64,000 bases of DNA. It comes from Prevotella sp. (GTDB lineage: Bacteria > Bacteroidota > Bacteroidia > Bacteroidales > Bacteroidaceae). A model generated the notes under the pieces. That model was given only the letters and a program-made list of their open reading frames with translations. It did not search any database and was not told the origin of the DNA. The position numbers were made by a program, and so were the translations under genes. Position 1 is the stretch's first letter. Each line of letters opens with the position of its first letter. This document shows, one piece after another, positions 41,495 through 51,635 of the stretch. Location of the stretch: the NCBI GenBank assembly GCA_022779305.1, contig JALFSW010000042.1, positions 62,001-126,000 on the forward strand, written 5' to 3'.

Positions 41495-42394
41495 TTGATC
41501 ATGAAGAAAATATTTACGTTCATCGCTGTGGCACTCTTTGCCACTGCATCATTGGCACAAGAAAACTTCAGAATACGCATCCACAAGAATGACGGAACCG
41601 TAAGTGGCTTTATGTTGTCGGATGTGGACAGTCTTACATTTGCGAAAAAACCAGTAATTCCTAAACAAAGTTTTACTATCACGCTTGGGGAAGTGACGCC
41701 CGTGAAGGCCACCTATACCATTACACCATCAAGCAATGATTTCGAGTACTATCATTTCCTTGTCAGTCAGGAAAGTTATGACCTCATCGAAGCACAATAC
41801 GGCTCGTTCTATGACCACGATAGAGCATGGTGGACAGCCATGACGGAATATGGCGGAGGCATGAGCTGGCAGGATTATATGAAACAATTGGTAACGACAG
41901 GAGAAAAGACTTTCGAGTCGTCTTCAATCATTGCCAACTTGAAACCTAATTCGCGTTATTGTATCTATACTTACGCCATCGACACAAAGACTGCAAAGCC
42001 AACTACTGAAATAACAGAATTGTGGTTTGATACGCCTAAAGTGGGTGCATCGGCAAACGAGTTAGACATCGTCAGCGTCACTCCAGAGACGAATGCTTTC
42101 GTTGTGAATGTAACAGCAACAAACAATGATCCTTATGTGGTTACTTTCCAAACGAACGAGTCTTTTAAAGACTTGGTGAGTCGATTGGGATCGGAAGAAG
42201 CGGCTGTGGATAAGATGATCGATACGCAAACCGGTTATGGTGGTTATGGAGCAATGGTGCACCAAGGCAGCAAGGCAGTGCGCCTCGAAAATCTCAAGGC
42301 AGATAAAGAATATGTTGTCTTCGTCTTTGGCTATGAATATGGTGCAAGAACCACTGCCTATAGAAAGTATATCAGCACGACACTTCCAGAATAA
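41495..42394 (+). CDS. Secreted protein, tandem paralog A
   Basis: Signal peptide; FRIRIHKNDGTVSGFMLSDVDSLTF motif; two Ig/FnIII-like repeats. First MKK at 41501. Confidence 0.65.
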   Translation: MIMKKIFTFIAVALFATASLAQENFRIRIHKNDGTVSGFMLSDVDSLTFAKKPVIPKQSFTITLGEVTPVKATYTITPSSNDFEYYHFLVSQESYDLIEAQYGSFYDHDRAWWTAMTEYGGGMSWQDYMKQLVTTGEKTFESSSIIANLKPNSRYCIYTYAIDTKTAKPTTEITELWFDTPKVGASANELDIVSVTPETNAFVVNVTATNNDPYVVTFQTNESFKDLVSRLGSEEAAVDKMIDTQTGYGGYGAMVHQGSKAVRLENLKADKEYVVFVFGYEYGARTTAYRKYISTTLPE

Positions 42395-42442
42395 TTTTAT
42401 AAATTGATAGTCTCATCACTATTTTAAAGAAGCACATTACTT

Positions 42443-43324
42443 ATGAAAAAATATAATTTACTGCTCCTTGTCCTTCTTATAACGACATCGTTGAGCGCAC
42501 AAACAAAAAGCGATTATAACCTTTTGGTACATAAAAAAGGCGGACAACCTGTTACTTTCGATGCAGCAACAGTCGATAGTATTTCGTTTATGAAAATGCC
42601 AGCATTCAATACGGGCGACGACTTCAAAATCGAGCTGAGTGAAGTAAACTCTTCTACGCTCAACGTCACTTTCACACCAAAGGACGAAAAACTCACCTAT
42701 TATGCCAGCCTTGTCGACCAAATGGGCTACGACAAAGCTTGGGACGAATTAGGCTCGCTCTATACCTTAGACAAACAATGGTGGGAGTATCTGGCAAGTG
42801 TTTACGGTAAAAGTTGGCTTGAAATTTTGCCTTCTCAGTTGAGCACTGGCAAATACAAGCTTGTTGGCACAGAAGACTATTCATTCATCCTATGGGATCA
42901 TGTCTACTATGCTTATTGTTATGGTATGGATTCCGATGGAGAAATCAGCACACCTTATTACATACAGCAGTTCAGAACGCCAAAGGCAACACCATCTGCA
43001 AACGTTATCACCGTGGAATCAATCACTCCAGGAGAAGATCAGAAAATAGTGGTGAAGGTTAATGCGTCGAATGGCGACCAATATTATGTAGGAGCGCAGA
43101 AAAAAACGTATGTTGATTATTATGTTCAGACGCTTGGTTCTGTTGACGCAATGTTCAAAAACCTCGCACAATCAATGAGACCTACGCCAGTATTCTTGCA
43201 TAATGGCAACAAAGAAATTGAGTTGTATTGTAATTCTGCAAATACAGACTATGTCCTCATCATCTGTGGATATGACGGTGGTCCTACAACGCCTATCCAA
43301 CTGATAGATTTCAAATCTAAATAG
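42443..43324 (+). CDS. Secreted protein, tandem paralog B
   Basis: YNLLVHKKGGQPVTFDAATVDSISF; same domain layout as the preceding gene (F.I.L.EV ... W/QWW ... TG). Confidence 0.65.
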   Translation: MKKYNLLLLVLLITTSLSAQTKSDYNLLVHKKGGQPVTFDAATVDSISFMKMPAFNTGDDFKIELSEVNSSTLNVTFTPKDEKLTYYASLVDQMGYDKAWDELGSLYTLDKQWWEYLASVYGKSWLEILPSQLSTGKYKLVGTEDYSFILWDHVYYAYCYGMDSDGEISTPYYIQQFRTPKATPSANVITVESITPGEDQKIVVKVNASNGDQYYVGAQKKTYVDYYVQTLGSVDAMFKNLAQSMRPTPVFLHNGNKEIELYCNSANTDYVLIICGYDGGPTTPIQLIDFKSK

Positions 43325-43346
43325 TCTCCCTTAAGAACTATATTTG

Positions 43347-43388
43347 AGCGTGAAGTTTGTAAAATCGAACTTCGCGCTGTTTTTTTTA
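43347..43388 (+). terminator. Terminator after the secreted trio
   Basis: AGCGTGAAGTT ... AACTTCGCGCT followed by TTTTTTTT. Confidence 0.8.
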
Positions 43389-43662
43389 TTAGGCATAGAA
43401 GAATGCTCATCGCTCTTTTTTAGGACACTACCATCTCACGCCAAGGGATGTGTATTTGGGAAACGGAGAGGAGATTAAGAAAATAAGAGAAATCAGAAAA
43501 AAAATCAATCAATAATAGAATTTTAAAGAATAAAATGGGAAACTTTCAAAACAAATAACTACATTTGCAATTGTGCACTTTTGTTTGACAACGTACAACC
43601 TTCTGGAGATTATTCTTTCTACCCACCCTTATAGGGTCAATTATAGGATTAAAAGCATTATC

Positions 43663-44166
43663 ATGACAGAAAAATTTCGCCCAATGAGGCGCAAACGCCA
43701 ACAGCTTTCGGAAGAGGAAAGCATCAGAATACTACAGAAATCCACGGCTGGGACTTTGGCTTTGCTGGGAGACAACGATTATCCGTATGCCGTCCCAATC
43801 AGTTATGTCTATAACAAAGGAAAACTTTATTTCCACAGCGCATTGAGTGGTCACAAGGTCGATGCCATTCGCAGAAGTGATAAGGCTTCGTTCTGTGTCA
43901 TCGAACACGACGATGTGCAACCAGAGAAGTACACCACCTTCTTCCGTAGTGTGATAGCATTTGGCAGAATCCACATCATCGAGGATGAAGCCGAGAAGCA
44001 GGAAACAGCCAGAATGCTTGGCGACAGGTATAATCCCAACCAAGAGGAAGCTTTGCAGAAAGAGTTGGAAAACGGTCTGTCTCGGATGTTGATGATATGT
44101 TTCGACATAGAGCACCTTACGGGCAAGGAGGCAATAGAATTAGTAAGAATGCATCAAAAACAATAG
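43663..44166 (+). CDS. Pyridoxamine 5'-phosphate oxidase / Nim-like flavin-binding protein
   Basis: GTLALLGDNDYPYAVPISYVYNKGKLYFHSALSGHKVDAIRRSDKASFCVI. Confidence 0.88.
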   Translation: MTEKFRPMRRKRQQLSEEESIRILQKSTAGTLALLGDNDYPYAVPISYVYNKGKLYFHSALSGHKVDAIRRSDKASFCVIEHDDVQPEKYTTFFRSVIAFGRIHIIEDEAEKQETARMLGDRYNPNQEEALQKELENGLSRMLMICFDIEHLTGKEAIELVRMHQKQ

Positions 44167-44219
44167 AAACACGTATATGACTATACAGGAAACTAAAAAG
44201 ATAGAGATGTAAACAGACT

Positions 44220-44442
44220 GAGACCTCTGCAAAACTCTCCCAACAATTTGCTCACCTCACAAATCTTTCGTACCTTTATAGCATGAAACAGCAACTCTCT
44301 TCTCCCAGCTTTGCCGACCTGTTAGTCGGTCATCGCAACAATCCTTTGGCTGCATCAATTATCTCAATATATGGGTTGGAACATGCTTCCAAACACAACT
44401 AAATGGAAATTTGTCTATAAATGGAGGTTTTGCAGAGGTTCC
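44220..44442. mobile_element. IS-derived remnant / MITE with terminal inverted repeats
   Basis: GAGACCTCTGCAAAACTCTCC at the left and GGAGGTTTTGCAGAGGTTCC at the right; contains a 39-codon ORF (44283-44402, MKQQLSSPSFADLLVGHRNNPLAASIISIYGL...). Confidence 0.6.
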
Positions 44443-44600
44443 ATTGCAGAATAAAGAAAGGGAAAGAAACTTGCTCGTTTCCAACTCGTATCCCTTTCTT
44501 TCTTTATTCTTTGTTATTTTATTGATTATTTGAACGATAGAAAATTATTGAATCTTTTTCAGGCATCTTTTTAGATGCAGTTCTGGCTTTCTTCCTTGTC

Positions 44601-46520
44601 TTAGGCTTGTTTTTCTTGCGCCCTATCCGACCGAATGAGTGCCAGTAATCGCTCTACGGCTTCTTCTTCGGGAATGTTCTTCTCCACGCAGACTTTCTTG
44701 CGATACAAACTTATCTTTTTTCTGCCTGCACCCACATAACCATAGTCAGCATCTGCCATTTCGCCTGGACCATTAACGATACAGCCCATGATTCCTATTT
44801 TCAGCCCTTTCATTTCTTTTGTAGCCTCTTTGATGCGCGCAATAGTGGTGCGGAGATCGTAGAGTGTGCGCCCACAACCCGGACAAGAGATGTATTCTGT
44901 TTTAACCATCCGCAACCTACCGGCTTGCAGTATGCCGAATGCCGTTTGCTCAATGTCTTCTTGCGAAAGATTTCCATCGTTCATTAGCCATAATCCGTCT
45001 GTCAGTCCGTCGATCATCAATGCCCCCATGTCGGCAGCGGCTTCAAGTTGAAACTGTTCTTTGGCAGTGGGTTCAGAAGGCGAAGTTGGTGTGGCGTTGT
45101 TGTGTTGATACATCTGTGCAAAGACCACAGGATTTTTTAATCCAGCCTCCATCAATTGATGAACGAGCGCACGTTGCTCTGCTAATTTGTTTTGGTGGGT
45201 GCTTACACAAACCACTACCACTTCTGGATGATGCTTCAAGCACGCAAAGAGTTCGTCTTCGGGTGTCCCATATTTGACTACAAGGAATTTTACATCGGCT
45301 TTCACCGTGGCAATGAAAGGCATTGCTGGTGTTGGAAATATAGGATAAACCTCCTCTTGGGGTAGTTTTCCTTCTGTTGCCAAGGCGATGTAGGCATTGT
45401 AATCAAGTATGTATTTCTGTCCCTTTGTGAGTTGTTCGGGGAGTTGATCATTCACATAGAGATAGTCGGGTGAAGGTAGTGATGAGATGATTTCAGCACT
45501 TGGAGGTATCGATGTGCTGTTGCGTGTGGCTATCACCACTGGGACATGCTCGCCACCGATGTTTCCTGCTGGGATAGTGGGACGACGTTCGGGTGCAAGA
45601 TAATTGAAATGGTTGGCAGCTTTTGCAGGAATGAGCAGATGCCCTTGCTTTCTCCGAACATAGCGTGTGAGATGTTTTGCCACAGGAATTTCACATTCTG
45701 GATCTTCGCTGAGCGACACACGGATGGTGTCGCCAATGCCATCATTGAGCAATGCCCCTATGCCCACAGCACTTTTGATGCGTCCGTCTTCACCTTCGCC
45801 AGCTTCGGTAACGCCTAAGTGAAGAGGATAGTGCATATCGTTTTTGTCCATCTCGGCAACCAAACGACGCACTGCAAGCACCATCACCACTGTATTTGAA
45901 GCTTTTATGGAAATAATCACATCATCGAAATCATATTTTTTGAAAATGCGTAAGAACTCCATGCAACTCTCCACAATCCCTTCCGGCGTGTCTCCATAGC
46001 GTGAAAGGATGCGATCTGAAAGGCTTCCATGGTTCACACCAATGCGCACGGCTGTGTGGTTCTCCTTACATATATTGATGAAAGGCAACAGACGTGCTTC
46101 GATGCGCTCCAGTTCTTTTGCGTATGCATCATCGGTGTATTCTAATACTTTGAAGGTGCGACCTGGGTCTACGTAGTTTCCGGGGTTGATACGCACTTTT
46201 TCTGCGTAAAGTGCTGCAACGTCGGCAACATTTGCATTGAAATGAACATCAGCACAAAGGGGGGTGGTGTAGCCCTCATGGCGCAATTGTGCATTGATGT
46301 GCTTCAGATTTTCAGCTTCACGCTTTCCCTGTGTGGTAAGGCGAACGAGTTCGCCACCCATTTCAATGATTTTTTTGGCTTGCGCAACGCTTGCTTCTGT
46401 GTCGTCGGTGGGTGTTGTGGTCATCGACTGCACTCTCACGGGATTGTCGCCACCAATATTTAGCGCACCAACGTGGGTTATGGTGCTTTTACGTCTTTCG
46501 TAATTGAATAAATCTATCAT
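44601..46520 (-). CDS. ispG: 4-hydroxy-3-methylbut-2-enyl diphosphate synthase (large form)
   Basis: MTTTPTDDTEASVAQ, VRINPGNYVDPGR, ISCPGCGRTLYDL, GCIVNGPGEMADADYGYVGAG. Start at MIDLFNYERR. Confidence 0.95.
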   Translation of the reverse strand: MIDLFNYERRKSTITHVGALNIGGDNPVRVQSMTTTPTDDTEASVAQAKKIIEMGGELVRLTTQGKREAENLKHINAQLRHEGYTTPLCADVHFNANVADVAALYAEKVRINPGNYVDPGRTFKVLEYTDDAYAKELERIEARLLPFINICKENHTAVRIGVNHGSLSDRILSRYGDTPEGIVESCMEFLRIFKKYDFDDVIISIKASNTVVMVLAVRRLVAEMDKNDMHYPLHLGVTEAGEGEDGRIKSAVGIGALLNDGIGDTIRVSLSEDPECEIPVAKHLTRYVRRKQGHLLIPAKAANHFNYLAPERRPTIPAGNIGGEHVPVVIATRNSTSIPPSAEIISSLPSPDYLYVNDQLPEQLTKGQKYILDYNAYIALATEGKLPQEEVYPIFPTPAMPFIATVKADVKFLVVKYGTPEDELFACLKHHPEVVVVCVSTHQNKLAEQRALVHQLMEAGLKNPVVFAQMYQHNNATPTSPSEPTAKEQFQLEAAADMGALMIDGLTDGLWLMNDGNLSQEDIEQTAFGILQAGRLRMVKTEYISCPGCGRTLYDLRTTIARIKEATKEMKGLKIGIMGCIVNGPGEMADADYGYVGAGRKKISLYRKKVCVEKNIPEEEAVERLLALIRSDRAQEKQA

Positions 46521-46580
46521 TGATTTTGTGTTATAACCATTCGTGCTGTGGATTGTTAATCGACAGCTTTTGTGTATTAT

Positions 46581-46775
46581 CCCCAATCGGTCATTAGACC
46601 ACTTGGATTTTCTTTTTATTTTATTTATAACTTCCCAACGACTTGCACTCGCTTGTCGGCAGACTGTTCATCGTTTTCTCTTGAAGTAGCCCGCTACATC
46701 TGCGCTAGAAGGTTGAACAATCTGCACAGGCAATCGGCTGCAATCCCTTTGGTCTCTAATGACCGAATTGAGATT
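46581..46775 (+). repeat. Repeat family R1, copy e
   Basis: CCCCAATCGGTCATTAGACC ... AACTTCCCAAC ... CTTGAAGTAGCCCGCTACATCTGCG ... TCTGCACAG ... CAATCCCTTTGGTCTCTAATGACCGAATTG. Confidence 0.88.
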
Positions 46776-46815
46776 ATTTGTCAAACACACACCACATGGG
46801 TGTGTGCTGCCTACA

Positions 46816-47322
46816 TCAGCACTTGAACTTATAATCTTTGATTTCGGCCAATTCTTGGTTGGCTTTTTCAATCTTTTTGCCCAGCGATGACTTCCATTTT
46901 GCCACTTTTTCGGCTATTGTAGGATCGCCAAGTGCCATCATTTCGGCAGCAAGTATGGCTGCGTTTTGTGCGCCGTTTACTCCAACGGTTGCCACGGGAA
47001 TACCTGGTGGCATTTGAACAATCGATAAAAGGGCGTCAAGTCCGTCGAGCATACCTTTGATCGGTACGCCAATGACGGGCAGAGGAGTTGAAGCTGCAAT
47101 CACACCAGGCAATGCAGCCGCCATACCTGCACCTGCGATGATGACCTTTATCCCCCGTTCTTGTGCCGACTTTGCAAAACTTTCGACAGCATCAGGTGTT
47201 CTGTGTGCCGAAAGTGCATTGATTTCAAACGGAATTTCTTGTTCTTCCAGCCACTTGCAAGCCTTTTCCATGATGGGAAGGTCGCTTGTTGATCCCATTA
47301 TAATACTTACGATTGGTTTCAT
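46816..47322 (-). CDS. purE: N5-carboxyaminoimidazole ribonucleotide mutase
   Basis: VSIIMGSTSDLPIMEKA, LSAHRTPD, GAGMAAALPGVIAASTPLPVIGVPI. Confidence 0.96.
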   Translation of the reverse strand: MKPIVSIIMGSTSDLPIMEKACKWLEEQEIPFEINALSAHRTPDAVESFAKSAQERGIKVIIAGAGMAAALPGVIAASTPLPVIGVPIKGMLDGLDALLSIVQMPPGIPVATVGVNGAQNAAILAAEMMALGDPTIAEKVAKWKSSLGKKIEKANQELAEIKDYKFKC

Positions 47323-47431
47323 TTCTTTTATTTTTGATGTTTTATTGCTTGTTTTTTATGTCATTTATCTTGTTTCGTCCCATTGCTTTTCTATCGTTTT
47401 CTCCGTTTTCAATCATCACAGCGAATGGGGA

Positions 47432-48049
47432 TTAAACTAATACGATGGTGACGAAAGCCGTCATAATACCCAAGAAGAAACCTGCGGTTACCTGTGTGAG
47501 TGAATGTTGTCTGAGAATAATTCGACTTGATCCAACTATGCCCGAAACCAAAATGGAAAGGCAAAGCCACCAAAAAGGATTGAAATTGAGCATAAACGAA
47601 AAGGCTATCAAGGCTCCCACAACGCCACCTGTACCTGCAGTGTGGGTTGAAATTTTCCAACCCATGTTGATGATGGCGCACAAAATTTGTATAACCAAAG
47701 ATGCTACGAGTATTGACGTGATAAGATGAGGCAAATGCAGGCGCACCATCAGCGTATAGCAACAGGCATAACAGATAATGGAAATAATATAGGGAACGAT
47801 GCGGCGTTCTTTTCTGCCCAACTGAATGAGCGTCCAACCATGGTGTTTGCGGTAGGCGCGGATGAGCAGTGAGGGAAAAAGAACGGTGAAAAGATAAACC
47901 GTAACGGTGAGAATGACTTGTGCTTGTATTGGAAAATTATTGAGGTAGGAGAACGAAAAAAGAAGACCTACGCCGATGACGGGCAGATAAAAAGGTGTCA
48001 ATAATATGCTTGCAAAGCGTGCAATGACTATGATGTTCTTTTCGCTCAT
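47432..48049 (-). CDS. PAP2-like membrane protein
   Basis: Multi-TM; KISTHTAGTGGVVGAL and SRIILRQHSLTQVTAGFFLG resemble PAP2 motifs. Confidence 0.7.
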   Translation of the reverse strand: MSEKNIIVIARFASILLTPFYLPVIGVGLLFSFSYLNNFPIQAQVILTVTVYLFTVLFPSLLIRAYRKHHGWTLIQLGRKERRIVPYIISIICYACCYTLMVRLHLPHLITSILVASLVIQILCAIINMGWKISTHTAGTGGVVGALIAFSFMLNFNPFWWLCLSILVSGIVGSSRIILRQHSLTQVTAGFFLGIMTAFVTIVLV

Positions 48050-48093
48050 CTGTTCTTTATTTTAGATTGAATGCAAGTCAGCTGTCTTTTGTC

Positions 48094-49608
48094 TCACAGT
48101 TCTTTCCTGAGTCGGGCCACGGGAAGATTTAATTGTTCTCTGTACTTGGCAACCGTGCGTCTTGCTATCGGATAACCTTTGTCTTTCAACACCTTAGCCA
48201 AGGTATCGTCGCTCAGCGGTTTCTTTTTATCCTCTTTTTCTATGATTTCCTTTAGCGTTACTTTTATTTTGCGGGTAGACATTTCTTCACCCTCGTCCGT
48301 CGTATAACTATCAGTGAAAAAGAAGCGAAGCGGGAAAGTTCCCCATCGTGTTTGTGCGTATTTGATGTTGCTCACACGCGATATTGTTGATATGTCGAGC
48401 CCTGTTCGATCGGCAACATCTTTGAGAATCATAGGCTTTAGGTCTGCCTCATCACCTTCTTGGAAGTATTTTAACTGAATGTCGATGATGGCTTTCATCG
48501 TTACATATAGCGTATTTCTGCGCTGGCGTATTGCCTCAATGAAACCTTTAGCCCGTTCTACTTTCTCTTTTGCATAAAGCAAAGCTTCTTTCGTTTGCCT
48601 ACTCATGGATTGTTTGTTCTCCTTGTAGGTCGCAAGCATGTCTTGGAAACTTTGCGAAACATGCAATTCGGGCAGCATACCTTGATTGAGCGAGAACGTA
48701 ACCGTACCATCATCTTCCGTGTCAATGATAAAGTCGGGCGTGATTTGTTGTAGATTTCTACCGATGGTTTCGCCCATCGATGCTCCGGGTTTAGGGTTTA
48801 AGCGGCGTATTTCTCGCTGAATAGTTTCTGTTTGGAGCGTGGAAAGTGAGAGTGCAGACTGGATTTTGTCCCAATGTTTTTTGGTGAAGGCATCAAAATA
48901 GGTTGAAAAAATTTCATACATATATTGATAAAGCGGACTGTCTTGGCTCCATTCGCCATTTTCCACTTTTCTTTCTATCTGTAAAATGAGACATTCCTGC
49001 AACGAACGTGCACCTATTCCAGGAGGATCAAACTCTTGCAAAATATGCAGAACATGTTCTAATTCAGCCTGAGTGTATTCCGTGTCGTTGTAGATTGCCA
49101 ATTCATCGCCTATTGTGTCAAGACTTTTGCGCAACAAACCATCGTCATCCAAACTTCCGATGAGATATTCTAAGGCTTTGAGCTCTTTCTCGTTAAGTTC
49201 TCTTTCGCCCACTTGTTCGTTCAGTTTGTCAATGAATGACGTAGTGTCGCCATACACGATTTCTTCGTATTCAGCATTGTTGCGTTGCTGTCTACCATCA
49301 TAAACTGGCAGATCATCGTCTGATTGCATCCTTTCTAAGGCTGAATCGAGTGCGTCTTGGCGTTCTTCTCGCTCTTTTTGCAATTCAAAATCGTCTTCAC
49401 CACCCTCCATATTGCCGACATTTTCATTTGTCAAACTTTCCTCTTTGCCTGTTTCAAGCGCAGGATTGTCATCTAATTCGGCATTGATGTTTTGTTCCAA
49501 TTCGTTCAATGGCATCTCAAGTAGTTTCACTTGCAATATTTGTTGCTGTGAAAGACGCTGCATTTGGCGTTGCACTTGTTCTTGAGTTTGTATTTGTTTT
49601 TGCGCCAT
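48094..49608 (-). CDS. rpoN: RNA polymerase sigma-54 factor
   Basis: Gln-rich N-terminus QQILQVKLLEMPLNELEQNI; RPN box YPIARRTVAKYREQLNLPVARLRKEL (ARRTVAKYR). Confidence 0.96.
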   Translation of the reverse strand: MAQKQIQTQEQVQRQMQRLSQQQILQVKLLEMPLNELEQNINAELDDNPALETGKEESLTNENVGNMEGGEDDFELQKEREERQDALDSALERMQSDDDLPVYDGRQQRNNAEYEEIVYGDTTSFIDKLNEQVGERELNEKELKALEYLIGSLDDDGLLRKSLDTIGDELAIYNDTEYTQAELEHVLHILQEFDPPGIGARSLQECLILQIERKVENGEWSQDSPLYQYMYEIFSTYFDAFTKKHWDKIQSALSLSTLQTETIQREIRRLNPKPGASMGETIGRNLQQITPDFIIDTEDDGTVTFSLNQGMLPELHVSQSFQDMLATYKENKQSMSRQTKEALLYAKEKVERAKGFIEAIRQRRNTLYVTMKAIIDIQLKYFQEGDEADLKPMILKDVADRTGLDISTISRVSNIKYAQTRWGTFPLRFFFTDSYTTDEGEEMSTRKIKVTLKEIIEKEDKKKPLSDDTLAKVLKDKGYPIARRTVAKYREQLNLPVARLRKEL

Positions 49609-49683
49609 TTTTACCTGAATTTTTCTGCAAATTTACGAATTTTCTTTGTTTTCTCCATCGCTCTTCCTCGGCATTAAGTGAGT

Positions 49684-50733
49684 TTATGTGAGTTTTAAGC
49701 GGCTTATGATTGTTTCGGGCGTGATGCTTTCCATACATGCGAAGTCGCCACGATGGCAGAGCTTGTTTCCGAAAACCGAACAGGGACGACACGTAAGTGT
49801 TTCATTTTGAACCACATCTTCTGTTTTTTGATTCCAACCAAGAAACCCGCAGAATGGGTGTGTCGCTCCCCAAACGCTCACTACACGTGTACCCACGAGT
49901 GATGCGAGGTGCATATTGGCACTGTCCATCGACACCATTGTGTCAAGATGGCTCATGAGGATAAGCTCTTGTTGCATGCCTTTGAGCCACGAAGCCACAC
50001 AAATTGTGCGTTCGTATTTCTCTGCCCATTGCGCAATGATGTCTACTTCCGCCTTTCCTGCTCCAAAGAGAAAGATCCGTGGGTGGGCAGGATGTGTGGA
50101 AAGCTGCCGCACCACTTCTTCCATCTTTTCTTGCGGATACATCTTGCCCTTGTGTGCTGCAAAAGGAGCTATGCCAATCCAAGGTTCGTTTTCTTTTTTC
50201 TCACCTATTATATAAGGTAGTTTTGCCAACGAATTTTCTTTATGTTCAAAAATGGTTGTGAACTTCGGCTGAACATCCCATCCCAATTGCGCTAAAACGT
50301 CTGCATAGTTTTGGAAAGAGGTGGGTTGTTGGCGCAATACCTTATTCGTTTTGCGGCACAGCTGGCGTTTTCCACTTTTATGTTTGTTGATAACAGCCGT
50401 TCGATGTCCTGCAAGTGCAAAGCGAAACCGCAAGTATTTTGTGCGCAATACATTGTGGAAATCGGCTATATAAGCCTTTCCATCTGTCTTTTCTTTTAAC
50501 AGTGCATATAACCTATTGAGCCCTGAAAGTCCTTTGAAATCTTTCTTGGGATCAATACCAAGAAAGTCGACATTCTCTGCAAGTCCCTCAAAAAAAGCCT
50601 TGGCAAACGGGCGCGATACCACCGTTATGCGCAATGTTGGGTGTTCTTTTGCAAGCGCATAGACAACAGGTACGGTCATTGCCACATCGCCCATCGCCGA
50701 GAACCTAAAGATAAGGATATGTTGCGTTTCCAA
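49684..50733 (-). CDS. Glycosyltransferase family 9 (heptosyltransferase-like)
   Basis: ILIFRFSAMGDVAMTVPVVYAL, FGAGKAEVDIIAQWA, DSANMHLASLVGTRVVSVWGATHPFCGFLGW. Confidence 0.9.
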   Translation of the reverse strand: METQHILIFRFSAMGDVAMTVPVVYALAKEHPTLRITVVSRPFAKAFFEGLAENVDFLGIDPKKDFKGLSGLNRLYALLKEKTDGKAYIADFHNVLRTKYLRFRFALAGHRTAVINKHKSGKRQLCRKTNKVLRQQPTSFQNYADVLAQLGWDVQPKFTTIFEHKENSLAKLPYIIGEKKENEPWIGIAPFAAHKGKMYPQEKMEEVVRQLSTHPAHPRIFLFGAGKAEVDIIAQWAEKYERTICVASWLKGMQQELILMSHLDTMVSMDSANMHLASLVGTRVVSVWGATHPFCGFLGWNQKTEDVVQNETLTCRPCSVFGNKLCHRGDFACMESITPETIISRLKLT

Positions 50734-51336
50734 TTACTTTTTGTAGAGAATAGGGTTGGTAGAAGGGTCGTTATACATCTTCATCTGTCGATAGACCTTC
50801 ATATATTTTCTGCCGTTTTGTATGTCGTCTAAAAGCTGATCAATAGCCGTTCCCAAGTCAATTTGTTGTTCCAACAACACAGCCAATTTCGATTTACATT
50901 TCTCAATGTGTTCAGCCGAGGCATCGGTGCGTTCCGTCTGTTCCTTCATGTGATAAATTTTCAATGCAAGAATTGAAAGACGGTCTATAGCCCATGCTGG
51001 ACTTTCCGTGTTGATTGTTGCGCCTTCTTGGGGAGTAACGTCTGAATAAAGCTGGCGGAAGTAAGAATCAATTTGTTCCACCAAGTCTGTGCGGTCTTGA
51101 TTAGAATGATCAATACGACGTTTCAAGCTCATTCCCTCTTCGGGAGCAATATGTGGATCACGAATAAGATCCTCATAGTGCCACTGCACGGTGTCTATCC
51201 AGCACTTCAAATAAAGGCGGTTTTCAATCGAGTCGCGGTCATAAGGATTGTTTATAGGCGTGTCCACATTGTCCGTGATGTGGTAATCACGAATGGCTTG
51301 TTTGAAAATCTCGTTAGATTGTTCTGTGAATGACAT
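50734..51336 (-). CDS. DUF4254-type protein
   Basis: WHYEDLIRDPHIAPEEGMSLKRRIDHSNQDRTDLVEQID, SPAWAIDRLSILALKIYHM. Confidence 0.82.
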   Translation of the reverse strand: MSFTEQSNEIFKQAIRDYHITDNVDTPINNPYDRDSIENRLYLKCWIDTVQWHYEDLIRDPHIAPEEGMSLKRRIDHSNQDRTDLVEQIDSYFRQLYSDVTPQEGATINTESPAWAIDRLSILALKIYHMKEQTERTDASAEHIEKCKSKLAVLLEQQIDLGTAIDQLLDDIQNGRKYMKVYRQMKMYNDPSTNPILYKK

Positions 51337-51485
51337 ATTATTTTTTTGTTTTATGTTTCATGCTTGTTGCTCTTCGATGGGCAGTTTGTCTTGAGCAACC
51401 ACATCACCCATGTACTGCCCACTTTGCCATCGAATACATTTTCTTTGCAAATATAGTTGAAATTAATAACATCTACAAAGAAAAA

Positions 51486-51563
51486 AGAACATTTTTATTA
51501 AGCCAGATGAGCTGGTGGAAAGATGAGGAACGAAGTTTTTACATTGCTAAAGCGAGAAATGAC
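51486..51563 (-). repeat. Repeat family R4, copy b
   Basis: Reverse complement reads GTCATTTCTCGCTTTAGCAATGTAAAAACTTCGTTCCTCATCTTTCCACCAGCTCATCTGGCTTAATAAAAATGTTC. Confidence 0.75.
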
Positions 51564-51635
51564 TAAACGAAGTTGAACCTTGTTTTGATGTCTTATGAGA
51601 TATGGTGGATTTTTCTAATTTTTCCAGTGTTTTTA

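Noticed and set aside
44601-46520. Unusually long IspG (about 640 aa) as a gene fusion
   Set aside because: A large insert-containing IspG form is established for Bacteroidetes and other lineages; not novel.
46572-46826. Plus-strand ORF across R1e
   Set aside because: Repeat-derived, no homology-like features.
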